From CAZDBA01 sp964503615 (lineage in GTDB: Bacteria; Planctomycetota; Planctomycetia; Pirellulales; Pirellulaceae), in contig CAZDBA010000102.1 of NCBI GenBank assembly GCA_964503615.1, forward strand, positions 1 through 18,449: a stretch of DNA of 18,449 nucleotides. Reading direction: 5' to 3'. The translations under genes were made by a program, and so were the position numbers. This document shows, one piece after another, positions 6,500 to 13,962 of this stretch; within the stretch, counting starts at the first letter, position 1, and each line of letters opens with the position of its first letter. The notes beneath the pieces are model-generated. The model did no database searches. It had not been told where the DNA came from and saw only the letters and a list, made by a program, of their open reading frames with translations.

Positions 6500-8605
6500 A
6501 TGAGCCGTTTTAAGATTGTCTGTCAGACCTGCGTCGCAATTGCTGGACTTTTGCTATCCGCCAATACAGCGTTAGCGGGAGGGCCGGAAAACGTCTTGCT
6601 TGTGGTGAATGCAAACTCAGATTCCAGTTTGCTGTTGGCCAATCATTACATTTCACTTCGTGAAATTCCTGAGAAGAACGTCGTCTATCTTGATAACGTC
6701 CCAGGCAGCAGAAGCGAAACTTGCACACTGGCAAGTTTTCGAACACAAATTTTGCTACCGATTGTCGAGCAGATCGAAGAACGCAAACTGGCCAACATCG
6801 ATTACATTGTCTATTCATCCGACTTCCCCGCATTGGTAAAGATTACACCACACGTGGACAAGCTCTTCGAGCTTTTGGATAAAGCGGGCCAAAATGCTTC
6901 GCGTCGCATGTTCAATCCTCATGCGTCAATTAATTCGGTGACCTATTTTGCGCGGCAAGTGCTCGCGGATGACCCAAATTACTTGAGTCTGAGTGCAAAC
7001 ACCTACTATCGTGTACCAGCGAACACGATTCTGACTACCCCGTTTCAAGGCGAAGAACAGACAAATTACTTGGCCGCCAAAAGGAAGGGAAATTCAGGAG
7101 ATTACAAAGGGGCGATCGAAGATTTAACCGAGATCGGAAAGCGTAATCCCAATCAGGTTGCCGTCGTGTATTCGTTGGCTCAAATGTACGCTCAAGACGA
7201 CAATGCTCAAGAAGCAGCTAAATGGCTGGCGCGAGCTGCTGCCCGTGGTTGGGTCTACCGAGCAGAAACGGAATCTGACAAGGCTTTCACAAAAGTGATG
7301 GAGGATCCGTTCTTCCGCGGAATCGTCAACGCGATACCGGATCGCCCCTTTAAATTTGCTCCTGCTCAAGGATTTAAGAGTCAGTACTGCTGGGCATTCA
7401 ACGGGTCCATAAATGGATCGCCAAAACTTGGGCGTCAGTATTTCTTGTCAACAGTTCTGGGCGTGACTCGAAATTACGGATGTACCGAACGTGAGGCCTT
7501 GGCGGCGCTTAAACGAAATGCGGTTGTTGATGGAACACATCCCCAAGGCACTTTTTACTTTGCTGACACTAAAGATGTTCGCAACAGGACTCGCAAACCA
7601 AACTATAAACCTGCGATCGACGCATTGCGTGCGCTGGGCCATCAAACGCGCATAATCAACACCAAGATTCCGATGAAACAAGACCGCATAATGGGTCTGA
7701 CGAACGGAACGGCTTCGTTTCATTGGAACAAAAGTGGTAGTACTTTGCTGCCAGGCGCGATATGTGACAACCTGACCAGCCACGGAGGAAGGTTAAATCG
7801 GCCAAACCAAACCAAATGCACCGCCTTTATTGCAGCAGGAGCCGCGGGTGCAAGTGGAACGGTTATTGAGCCCTATGCGGTCCAGGCAAAATTCCCTCAC
7901 CCTATGATTCACGCCCACTACGCTGAGGGTTGCACTTTGGCCGAAGCATTTTATCAATCGGTGCATGGACCTTTTCAGTTGTTGATCGTTGGTGACGCAA
8001 TTTGCCAGCCTTTCGCCACGTTGCCATCTTTCGAGATAGAAGGGCTGGAACCCAGGGCCGTGATCAGCGGTGAAGTTAAAGCCACTCTGGATTTTTCAAA
8101 TTCTCCTGTTCCAGTTGGTGCAATCGAGATCTACCTGAATGGCAACCTACTCAAGCGAACGCTGGAAACCCAAAAAGTTGAGTTTGACTCTCAGGTTTTG
8201 CCGGACGGTTATCACGAGCTGAGAATTGTCCCGATTGCTGCCAATTTACTTAAGACCACCAAGAGCCAGATTTTCCCAATTGTCGTCGATAACAAAGGAC
8301 AGCGGGTCAACGTAACCCTGGATTCCAAGACCTACAAAATGTCTGACACGATTACGGTTGAAGTCGAATCCAATTGTGGTGATCGCATTGTGCTCAAGCA
8401 GAATTATCGCGAGTTAGGTTCTGCAGAGGGTCAGACGGCCAAGTTTAAACTACCTGCTGAAAAACTGGGGCGTGGGCCGGTTCGACTCACAGCCATCTCT
8501 GTAGGCAATGACGGTTCACGGGTCTCAAGCGTTCCTTACGCGATCGAAATCGTCGGCCCAATTTCTGACAAAACAGTTAAAGCACCAACGCCCCCCAAAA
8601 AATAG
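6500..8605 (+). CDS. Secreted TIGR03790-family protein with inserted TPR-like segment
   Basis: A 701-residue exported protein with signal peptide 1-26 (ending NTALA). The N-terminal part (28-110: ENVLLVVNANSDSSLLLANH, then REIPEKNVVYL) and the C-terminal core (about 415-510: LTSHGG, GTVIEPYAVQAKFPHP, LLIVGDAICQPF) fit the TIGR03790 family seen in planctomycetes and relatives, whose function is unknown. Between them, residues about 187-285 form helical repeats (GDYKGAIEDLTEIGKRNPNQ, then AVVYSLAQMYAQDDNAQEAA) resembling TPRs. The tail (520-701) is strand-rich and perhaps Ig-like. The ATG at 6500 is preferred over TTG 6476 because it begins a clean signal peptide. It lies 73 bp after the DUF11 gene and may share its transcript. 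Confidence 0.85.
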   Translation: MSRFKIVCQTCVAIAGLLLSANTALAGGPENVLLVVNANSDSSLLLANHYISLREIPEKNVVYLDNVPGSRSETCTLASFRTQILLPIVEQIEERKLANIDYIVYSSDFPALVKITPHVDKLFELLDKAGQNASRRMFNPHASINSVTYFARQVLADDPNYLSLSANTYYRVPANTILTTPFQGEEQTNYLAAKRKGNSGDYKGAIEDLTEIGKRNPNQVAVVYSLAQMYAQDDNAQEAAKWLARAAARGWVYRAETESDKAFTKVMEDPFFRGIVNAIPDRPFKFAPAQGFKSQYCWAFNGSINGSPKLGRQYFLSTVLGVTRNYGCTEREALAALKRNAVVDGTHPQGTFYFADTKDVRNRTRKPNYKPAIDALRALGHQTRIINTKIPMKQDRIMGLTNGTASFHWNKSGSTLLPGAICDNLTSHGGRLNRPNQTKCTAFIAAGAAGASGTVIEPYAVQAKFPHPMIHAHYAEGCTLAEAFYQSVHGPFQLLIVGDAICQPFATLPSFEIEGLEPRAVISGEVKATLDFSNSPVPVGAIEIYLNGNLLKRTLETQKVEFDSQVLPDGYHELRIVPIAANLLKTTKSQIFPIVVDNKGQRVNVTLDSKTYKMSDTITVEVESNCGDRIVLKQNYRELGSAEGQTAKFKLPAEKLGRGPVRLTAISVGNDGSRVSSVPYAIEIVGPISDKTVKAPTPPKK

Positions 8606-8745
8606 TTGCGGTAGCCCCGTCTAAAACGGTTGCTTTAGTTTTCGTGAACGAGTTCAGTGTTGGGCTCGCATTCTTTGGGGGAGGGATTAAACTTACCCAA
8701 CGCTCGCAAGGAAAGAACGAAGCGAACTTAAACTAAGAGGAATCA

Positions 8746-9882
8746 ATGCGCAGTTTCGGCTTTTTGGCATTTGTCTTTATCACCTTTATCTGTTGGGGAA
8801 TTTACGGTCCTGTTCTGCACCAAGGGCAAGACGGAATGGGAGTGCCTGGCCAGAAAAGCTCGCTAAGACCGTTTGTTTGTGTTGGCATCGCTTACTTTTT
8901 GATCGCTGTTCTCTACCCCGCAATCGTGTTGGTGACCAAAGGTGAAAAAGGTCATTGGACGCTGTTTGGCTTTATCTGGTCGTTCATAGCGGGGGCCGTT
9001 GGTGCGGTTGGAGCTCTAGGCATCATTATGGCGTTTAAGCTTGGAGGCAAACCGGTCTACGTAATGCCACTGGTGTTCGGTTTTGCACCGGTAGTCAACA
9101 CGATCGTGACAGGTTTGATGTCGCGAACAATCAAGCAAGCCTCATTACTGTTTTATCTGGGCGTTCTGATCGTAGCTGTCGGCGCAGCAGGAGTGATGTA
9201 TTTCAAACCCACGGGCAAAATCAAAAAAGCGGAACTCGAATCAAACCTGTTTTTGCTACACGCGGAAACGGAGAATTCGGAAGATGATAGTTCAGAAGAA
9301 GAGAAATCATCGGCTGAAGAAAATAAGGGCCAGCCAACTGAGGCGAAATCGTCAGACAAAACGAACTCGGACAAAAATGATAATTACTTTTGGGTGTTTG
9401 CATCTGTTGCTGCTACCGCACTTTGCTGGGGAGCTTACGGTCCGGTACTTCACAGCGGACAAGCTCAAATGGGCGGTAGCCGCTTGCGTCCGTTTCTATG
9501 CGTTGGGCTCGCTTATTTTGCGATCGCAGTCGTAATCCCCTTCTTTTTAATGGGGCGTTTCAATGAACCGGGACCTGAGTCCAGTATTTGGTTCAACTCT
9601 GGAATGTCTTGGTCGCTTCTTGCTGGAGCGGCGGGTGCGATCGGAGCGTTAGGGATCATCTACGCGTTTAATTTTGGTGGCAAGCCGATCTTTGTGATGC
9701 CATTGGTGTTCGGGATCGCGCCGGTTGTAAACACGTTTACCGAAATCGTAACCAAGAGTTTGTACGAGAGCATTCCCCTGACTTTTTATCTAAGTCTGAC
9801 CCTGGTTATCCTTGGCGCGATTATGGTGCTGATCTGTGCCCCACGCGGGAAAAAGCCAGTTCCCCAGAAAGAGATTTCTTAA
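8746..9882 (+). CDS. Ten-TM DMT/EamA-like membrane protein made of two duplicated halves
   Basis: A 378-residue integral membrane protein. Residues 1-155 and 213-365 are close copies, each with about five hydrophobic helices. Shared blocks include CWGIYGPVLHQGQ / CWGAYGPVLHSGQ, LRPFVCVGIAYF / LRPFLCVGLAYF, GALGIIMAFKLGGKP / GALGIIYAFNFGGKP and VMPLVFGFAPVVNT / VMPLVFGIAPVVNT. The 5+5 helix plan resembles drug/metabolite (EamA) transporters, but the substrate is unknown and the family match is inference. The halves are joined by a highly charged Glu/Ser/Lys linker (about 156-212). AGAGGAATCA precedes the ATG. The next gene starts 12 bp after the stop, so they are likely in one operon. Confidence 0.85.
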   Translation: MRSFGFLAFVFITFICWGIYGPVLHQGQDGMGVPGQKSSLRPFVCVGIAYFLIAVLYPAIVLVTKGEKGHWTLFGFIWSFIAGAVGAVGALGIIMAFKLGGKPVYVMPLVFGFAPVVNTIVTGLMSRTIKQASLLFYLGVLIVAVGAAGVMYFKPTGKIKKAELESNLFLLHAETENSEDDSSEEEKSSAEENKGQPTEAKSSDKTNSDKNDNYFWVFASVAATALCWGAYGPVLHSGQAQMGGSRLRPFLCVGLAYFAIAVVIPFFLMGRFNEPGPESSIWFNSGMSWSLLAGAAGAIGALGIIYAFNFGGKPIFVMPLVFGIAPVVNTFTEIVTKSLYESIPLTFYLSLTLVILGAIMVLICAPRGKKPVPQKEIS

Positions 9883-9894
9883 GACACTGTTTGT

Positions 9895-10293
9895 ATGAAC
9901 AAAGCTAACGATTTAAGCAGCCTTACGGACGAGCAACGTGTCGCTCGAATTGACGATTTGCTTAGCCACGTCTGGATGGTGCGGGCTTTTTTGAAGCACT
10001 GCGACGAGGCGGAAGAGGACGACGACATCCTGGATGTACACCGTGGGCTGTACGACTACATGCTTGCGCTCGGGGGACCCCTGGATTCTGGCGACCACGC
10101 GAAATACCTTAAAATCGCAAAGAAGAAACTGAAACGTTTAAAAGCCGCAACCGAACTGTTTACCGAAGTTCAACCCGAAGTTTCCTCACACACCAATTTT
10201 CAAATGGCGGCCCAGTCGCTTCGGTTGGCGGTGGCGCAAGTTATCGAGTTGGTTGAATCCAAACCCAAGCCTCTTCCGAAACAGCCTGAGTAG
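9895..10293 (+). CDS. Small helical conserved hypothetical protein
   Basis: A 132-residue, predicted all-helical, cytoplasmic protein without signal peptide or membrane segment. It has an acidic patch (HCDEAEEDDDILD, 35-47), a Lys-rich helix (AKKKLKRLKAA), and a Pro/Lys tail. The opening VARIDDLLSHVWMVRAFLKH recalls short planctomycete hypotheticals, but I do not recognise a function. It begins 12 bp after the duplicated transporter gene and probably shares its mRNA, so a partner or regulator of that protein is possible. It converges directly on queE (stop-to-stop contact at 10293/10294). Confidence 0.8.
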   Translation: MNKANDLSSLTDEQRVARIDDLLSHVWMVRAFLKHCDEAEEDDDILDVHRGLYDYMLALGGPLDSGDHAKYLKIAKKKLKRLKAATELFTEVQPEVSSHTNFQMAAQSLRLAVAQVIELVESKPKPLPKQPE

Positions 10294-11007
10294 TCAAGTC
10301 CCGCGCTTGTTGCCGTACCACTCAATATGTTTCCGTGGGCTAAAGGTGTAGCCGCGCTCGACGCAATAAGGCTGCAGCCACTCCGCTCGCTCAGCCAACT
10401 CGGATTGTTGGACTCCTTGAGGCATCAATAAAATTCGCTTCTGCTGTAGCACTGTGTCTGATTCGGACTGAAGCTCGGTAATGTAGTTCTCGATCTCCTG
10501 AAAATCGTCTGGCGTATCGACGACGAATTTCAGTTGATACTCAAAATTCTCGATCAGTTTGCGGACCGTTGAAATCGAATTGCGTCTTTTTTCATGACGT
10601 GCTGCCCACTCCCCTGCCCTCTCCAAACTGGGAGTCGAGTTGGATAGCTTGGGGCTGACTGACACCAAGTCACACTCAACATCGTGCCAGACGGTACCAG
10701 CCGTTTCGATCGTAATGTGTAAACCGAGCTGCTGAATCATCTGTGTCAGTTGAACGATTTCCTTTTGTAGCATCGGTTCACCGCCAGTGATGACAACATG
10801 CTGACAATTTTTTTGTTTTGCAAGATCGGAGACCTTGCCGACGACCGACTCGATTTCCAGCTTTTCCCCTTCGGCATTCCATGAGGTAAACGGAGTATCG
10901 CAAAACCAACAACGAAGATTACAACCGGAAGTGCGCAGGAAAATGCTCGAAGTTCCGGTAAGCAGGCCCTCGCCCTGGCACGATTCATAGATTTCTGAAA
11001 TCAACAT
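10294..11007 (-). CDS. queE: 7-carboxy-7-deazaguanine synthase (radical SAM)
   Basis: A 237-residue radical SAM enzyme converting 6-carboxy-tetrahydropterin to 7-carboxy-7-deazaguanine in queuosine precursor synthesis. SCQGEG (9-14), the SAM-type iron-sulphur motif C29-NLR-C33-WF-C36-D, and the GGEP block (75-78) match QueE. The C-terminal part (HVVITGGEPMLQ, IETAGTVW, SPKLSNSTP, FVVDTP) also fits. The start is placed at ATG 11007 (MLISEIYESC) because homologues begin there; the upstream in-frame extension to 11127 would overlap queF and has no family sequence. No clear ribosome site precedes it. It is divergent from queF, a sensible pairing because both serve the same pathway. Confidence 0.95.
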   Translation of the reverse strand: MLISEIYESCQGEGLLTGTSSIFLRTSGCNLRCWFCDTPFTSWNAEGEKLEIESVVGKVSDLAKQKNCQHVVITGGEPMLQKEIVQLTQMIQQLGLHITIETAGTVWHDVECDLVSVSPKLSNSTPSLERAGEWAARHEKRRNSISTVRKLIENFEYQLKFVVDTPDDFQEIENYITELQSESDTVLQQKRILLMPQGVQQSELAERAEWLQPYCVERGYTFSPRKHIEWYGNKRGT

Positions 11008-11031
11008 GCGGTTAGGTTTGCATCTCAAATC

Positions 11032-11093
11032 CGGTTTTACAACGGCTAAACGTCTGGGTTGGGCCTTTTGAAAACCGTCCAGACTACTAGAAT
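11032..11093 (+). promoter_or_regulatory. Intergenic element with nested inverted repeats and candidate -10 for queF
   Basis: Inside the 113-bp queE-queF gap, CGGTTTT (11032-11038) pairs with AAAACCG (11071-11077), and GTCTGG (11052-11057) pairs with CCAGAC (11079-11084). TAGAAT (11088-11093) could be a -10 box, about 27 nt upstream of the queF start; no good -35 was found. This may be an operator or shared promoter. A preQ1 riboswitch fold was looked for by eye and not seen. Low confidence. Confidence 0.25.
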
Positions 11094-11120
11094 GGTCGCT
11101 CCAACACTTACAGGAAAACG

Positions 11121-11477
11121 ATGCCAACTAAATTTATTGACACGCTGGAAACGTTCGACAACGAGTTTCCAAAGCGAAATTACGTAATTGAAATCACTTG
11201 CCCGGAATTTACGTCGGTTTGTCCCAAGACAGGCCAGCCTGATTTTGGACAGTTACACTTTAGCTACGTTGCAGAAGCGAAATGTATCGAGCTGAAAAGC
11301 CTGAAACTGTATCTGCAACAATTCCGCAACGAAGGGATCTTTTACGAGAACATTACGAACTCGATTATGGATGATTTCCTTTCGGTCGTGGAGCCAAGAT
11401 CTGCGACTCTGACGGCGACCTTTACACCGCGTGGCGGAATTTCTTCGAAGATCATTATCCATCATCCGGACAACTAA
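11121..11477 (+). CDS. queF: NADPH-dependent 7-cyano-7-deazaguanine reductase
   Basis: A 118-residue enzyme reducing preQ0 (7-cyano-7-deazaguanine) to preQ1, the last free-base step before insertion into tRNA. The QueF signature FTSVCPKTGQPDF (30-42) carries the thioimide-forming C34 and the acid D41, seven residues apart as in B. subtilis QueF. CIELKSLKLYLQQFRNEGIF (55-74) is the conserved NADPH/substrate region. Length fits the short unimodular type. AGGAAA precedes the ATG. The stop TAA shares a base with the next gene's ATG (TAATG at 11475-11479), so the next gene is probably translationally coupled. queC, queD and tgt are not in the window. Confidence 0.96.
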   Translation: MPTKFIDTLETFDNEFPKRNYVIEITCPEFTSVCPKTGQPDFGQLHFSYVAEAKCIELKSLKLYLQQFRNEGIFYENITNSIMDDFLSVVEPRSATLTATFTPRGGISSKIIIHHPDN

Positions 11478-12475
11478 TGAATCAACCTCAAATTTTGCTT
11501 TCCGGTTTCGCTGATGAGTGCGCGCTGGACAAAACGATCGACCAACAGTTTTCTGCCTTTGCCGCTTTGGGTTTGAAATATCTTTCCATTCGTTTTGTTG
11601 ATGCTGGCAACGGCATCAAGAACGTAATGAACTTGGAACCGGATGAAGTTGAACTCGTTCGTCAGAAATTGCAACAGTATGGATTGCAGATTTCTTCGCT
11701 GGGATCTCCGATTGGCAAAGTCAAATTATTAGATGTCGATGATGGGACTTCAAACGTTTTCCGACCATTTGAGGAGTATCTAGCGGATGAGGTTCCACGG
11801 GCATGCGAATTGGCAAAGGCGTTTAATTGCAAGTTAATTCGTGGTTTCTCGTTTTACCATCCACAAGGAACTGCCCCAGAAGATCATATCGACGTTGTTG
11901 TACAACGGCTGAAACAGATCGCTGACGTTTGCGATTCGAATGGTTTGACGTTTGGCCTGGAGGTAGAAGCGAACCTGATTGGTCAAACGGGACAAATCCT
12001 TGCAGAGATTCACAAACGAGTTGACCACCCTGCTCTGCTTTTGATTTTCGATGGCGGCAATTTAGTGACGCAAGGGTTTACTGCGGATGAAATTTTCGAG
12101 CAGTGGTTGGCGATGAAGCCGGGCATGGGATGGTTGCATGTGAAAGATTATCGCAAGCCGCCGGGCATGAAACGAGTCGAGCATGTGGACGAAGAGTCAC
12201 TTGCCCATTTCGTGCCAGCAGATGTAGGTGACTCGGGACATGATCGAATCGTTGAAGACTTGAAAAGTTTTCTTCCCGAACTACACCAGCGCATGCTCGA
12301 CCGAGGTGTAGCGGGTGTGTTTGCCGATTTGGAACCGCACGTTCGAGGCGGAGGGCAATTCGGCGGCTTTAGCGGGCCGGATGGTTTCGGCGTTGCCTTA
12401 CGGGCATTCTGCCGAGTTTGCGATGGAGCAGGATTGGGTTTTCACCGAACTGACTTCGACGATATCCAAGGTTGA
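11477..12475 (+). CDS. TIM-barrel sugar isomerase/epimerase-like protein
   Basis: A 332-residue protein of the xylose isomerase-like / AP-endonuclease-2 TIM-barrel family. Likely metal ligands are E162 or E164 (GLEVEAN), D192 (IFDGGNL), H221 (WLHVKDY) and E286 (ADLEPH). The C-terminal GGGQFGGFSGPDGFGVALRA is a conserved-looking tail. It has a longer loop (about 225-260) than simple isomerases. The family isomerises or epimerises sugars; this substrate is unknown. It overlaps queF by one base, but no queuosine role is known for it and co-location may be incidental. The ATG at 11477 is the only sensible start. Confidence 0.85.
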   Translation: MNQPQILLSGFADECALDKTIDQQFSAFAALGLKYLSIRFVDAGNGIKNVMNLEPDEVELVRQKLQQYGLQISSLGSPIGKVKLLDVDDGTSNVFRPFEEYLADEVPRACELAKAFNCKLIRGFSFYHPQGTAPEDHIDVVVQRLKQIADVCDSNGLTFGLEVEANLIGQTGQILAEIHKRVDHPALLLIFDGGNLVTQGFTADEIFEQWLAMKPGMGWLHVKDYRKPPGMKRVEHVDEESLAHFVPADVGDSGHDRIVEDLKSFLPELHQRMLDRGVAGVFADLEPHVRGGGQFGGFSGPDGFGVALRAFCRVCDGAGLGFHRTDFDDIQG

Positions 12476-12567
12476 TCGGCCTTTCCAATTCGCCTTTGTC
12501 ACCTGTTGCGTGAGTAAATATCCGCAATCCCCGCTGTAATCTGGCTTACCATGAGAAACTGAACATT

Positions 12568-12587
12568 GCGTTAGAATAGAATAACGC
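12568..12587. promoter_or_regulatory. Inverted repeat overlapping a TAGAAT in the 12476-12676 gap
   Basis: GCGTTA (12568-12573) and TAACGC (12582-12587) form a perfect 6-bp inverted repeat around GAATAGAA. The TAGAAT at 12572-12577 could be a -10 box for the propeller gene, with the repeat acting as an operator. No good -35 was seen. The rest of this 200-bp gap holds nothing recognisable. Confidence 0.25.
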
Positions 12588-12676
12588 TACGAGGCCGGTT
12601 TCGACTGACCGATTCTTCTGCTAGGCCCGCCCATTTGGAAGCGGCCTTTCTTTCAACTGATAAGGAATAGATTGTC

Positions 12677-13927
12677 ATGACCGGTATCCCGCAATTTGAA
12701 ATCGAAACCGTCGCCGAAGAAGACGTCTCACGTCGCAGTTTTTTACAAATGGGCGGTGCGTGCATGGCGGGTGGATTGTTGCTGCCAAACTTTGATCTCA
12801 GTTTTGGAATTCAGGAGAAAACTCCAGCGACAGAGCGGGAAAAGATGTGGGGCGTGGCGATGGCTTACGGTGAAGGCCGTTTGGACCTGATCGACTTGGA
12901 CAACTCCCGTATGTTGCACTCGTTCGAAGGGATCCGCGCGACACATGCGATTACGCCGATCGAAGCCCTCAATCGTTTTGTGATCCATGGTCACCGAGCA
13001 GATTCCAAAGAAGGCGCGGTAGTCGTTTTCGAAGTTGATCCTGTTGCGAAGACTTGGGAAGTCGTTTTGAACGAAGTCCTTCCTGGCGGACCGGCGTTGC
13101 ACTGGCAGCCCAATCGAGATTTTACCGAGATCGTTTTTAATACGGTTGGTGACGGTAGTTTACATGTGTTGGACACTCAAGAGTTGACAATTGAGCGTTT
13201 CAACGGAGGCGGGCAGCACTCCAACATGGCGTTCTTCAAGAATTATCTTGTGGCGACAGACAAAATGTCGGGGGAAACTAATTTGAGTGTCACCAACCGG
13301 GAAACAGGTGAGCTGGTTTCCGTTACCCATGTGGGGAACTGGGGGCATGGTGTCACAGTCAATGACGAACGTGGTGAAGCTTTCGTTTGGTCAAGCGAAG
13401 GCGTGCATGTGATCAGCTTGGCCGAAAACACGATGGGCGACTACGTAAAATTGATCAAAACGAAGAATCAAGACGAACGAAGTTGGTTTTGCTGGACTCC
13501 TCAAGGTGGCCGCTATAGCCACGACGTGTCCTGGAATCCGGGCGATGAATATCGACCCCACTTGCTGGTCATCGATACGCAGGAAGGACGGTTCGAAACG
13601 ATACCGACGGGCGATCCAGAATTGCAGCCCAGCTATTTACAGCTTTCGCCAGACGGTAAATGGGGGCTGGCCAGTTTACGTGGGTTAGAAGAGATCGCCA
13701 TTTTCGATACGGTCGCCAACCAATTCAAAGGGGTTGTAAAAGCCGGCCCGGCTCGAGCAAGTTTCTTTGAACGTGATATGGCGTTTTGCCGAGAGCGTGA
13801 TTGTGCGTTGGTAACAAATACGGGCAACAACACGATCAGCCTTTTGGACTTGAACGCGAAAAAAGAGATCCGCCGCATTGAGTTACCACGCCGTCCTCTT
13901 TGGCTGAAAGCCATTTCACCCGCGTAA
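12677..13927 (+). CDS. Tat-exported beta-propeller protein
   Basis: A 416-residue protein with a twin-arginine export signal: SRRSFLQM (R19, R20) followed by GGACMAGGLLLPN. The mature part has repeated four-strand units of the YVTN/WD-like type, such as GRLDLIDLDNSRML, GSLHVLDTQELTIERFN, HLLVIDTQEGRFETI, EIAIFDTVANQFKG and NTISLLDLNAKKEI. This indicates a secreted seven-bladed propeller. Such proteins bind ligands or partners; no catalytic site is clear. AAGGAATAG lies upstream of the ATG. It converges closely on the FHA gene (35 bp between stops). A cofactor-containing dehydrogenase or a simple binding protein are both possible. Confidence 0.85.
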   Translation: MTGIPQFEIETVAEEDVSRRSFLQMGGACMAGGLLLPNFDLSFGIQEKTPATEREKMWGVAMAYGEGRLDLIDLDNSRMLHSFEGIRATHAITPIEALNRFVIHGHRADSKEGAVVVFEVDPVAKTWEVVLNEVLPGGPALHWQPNRDFTEIVFNTVGDGSLHVLDTQELTIERFNGGGQHSNMAFFKNYLVATDKMSGETNLSVTNRETGELVSVTHVGNWGHGVTVNDERGEAFVWSSEGVHVISLAENTMGDYVKLIKTKNQDERSWFCWTPQGGRYSHDVSWNPGDEYRPHLLVIDTQEGRFETIPTGDPELQPSYLQLSPDGKWGLASLRGLEEIAIFDTVANQFKGVVKAGPARASFFERDMAFCRERDCALVTNTGNNTISLLDLNAKKEIRRIELPRRPLWLKAISPA

Positions 13928-13962
13928 AGCTTCTCAGAGCAATCGTCGGGCGTGGGATCGAC

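Noticed and set aside
11008..11120. preQ1 riboswitch upstream of queF
   Set aside because: No preQ1-type hairpin with A-rich tail was recognised, and the likely leader is only about 20 nt if the TAGAAT is the -10.
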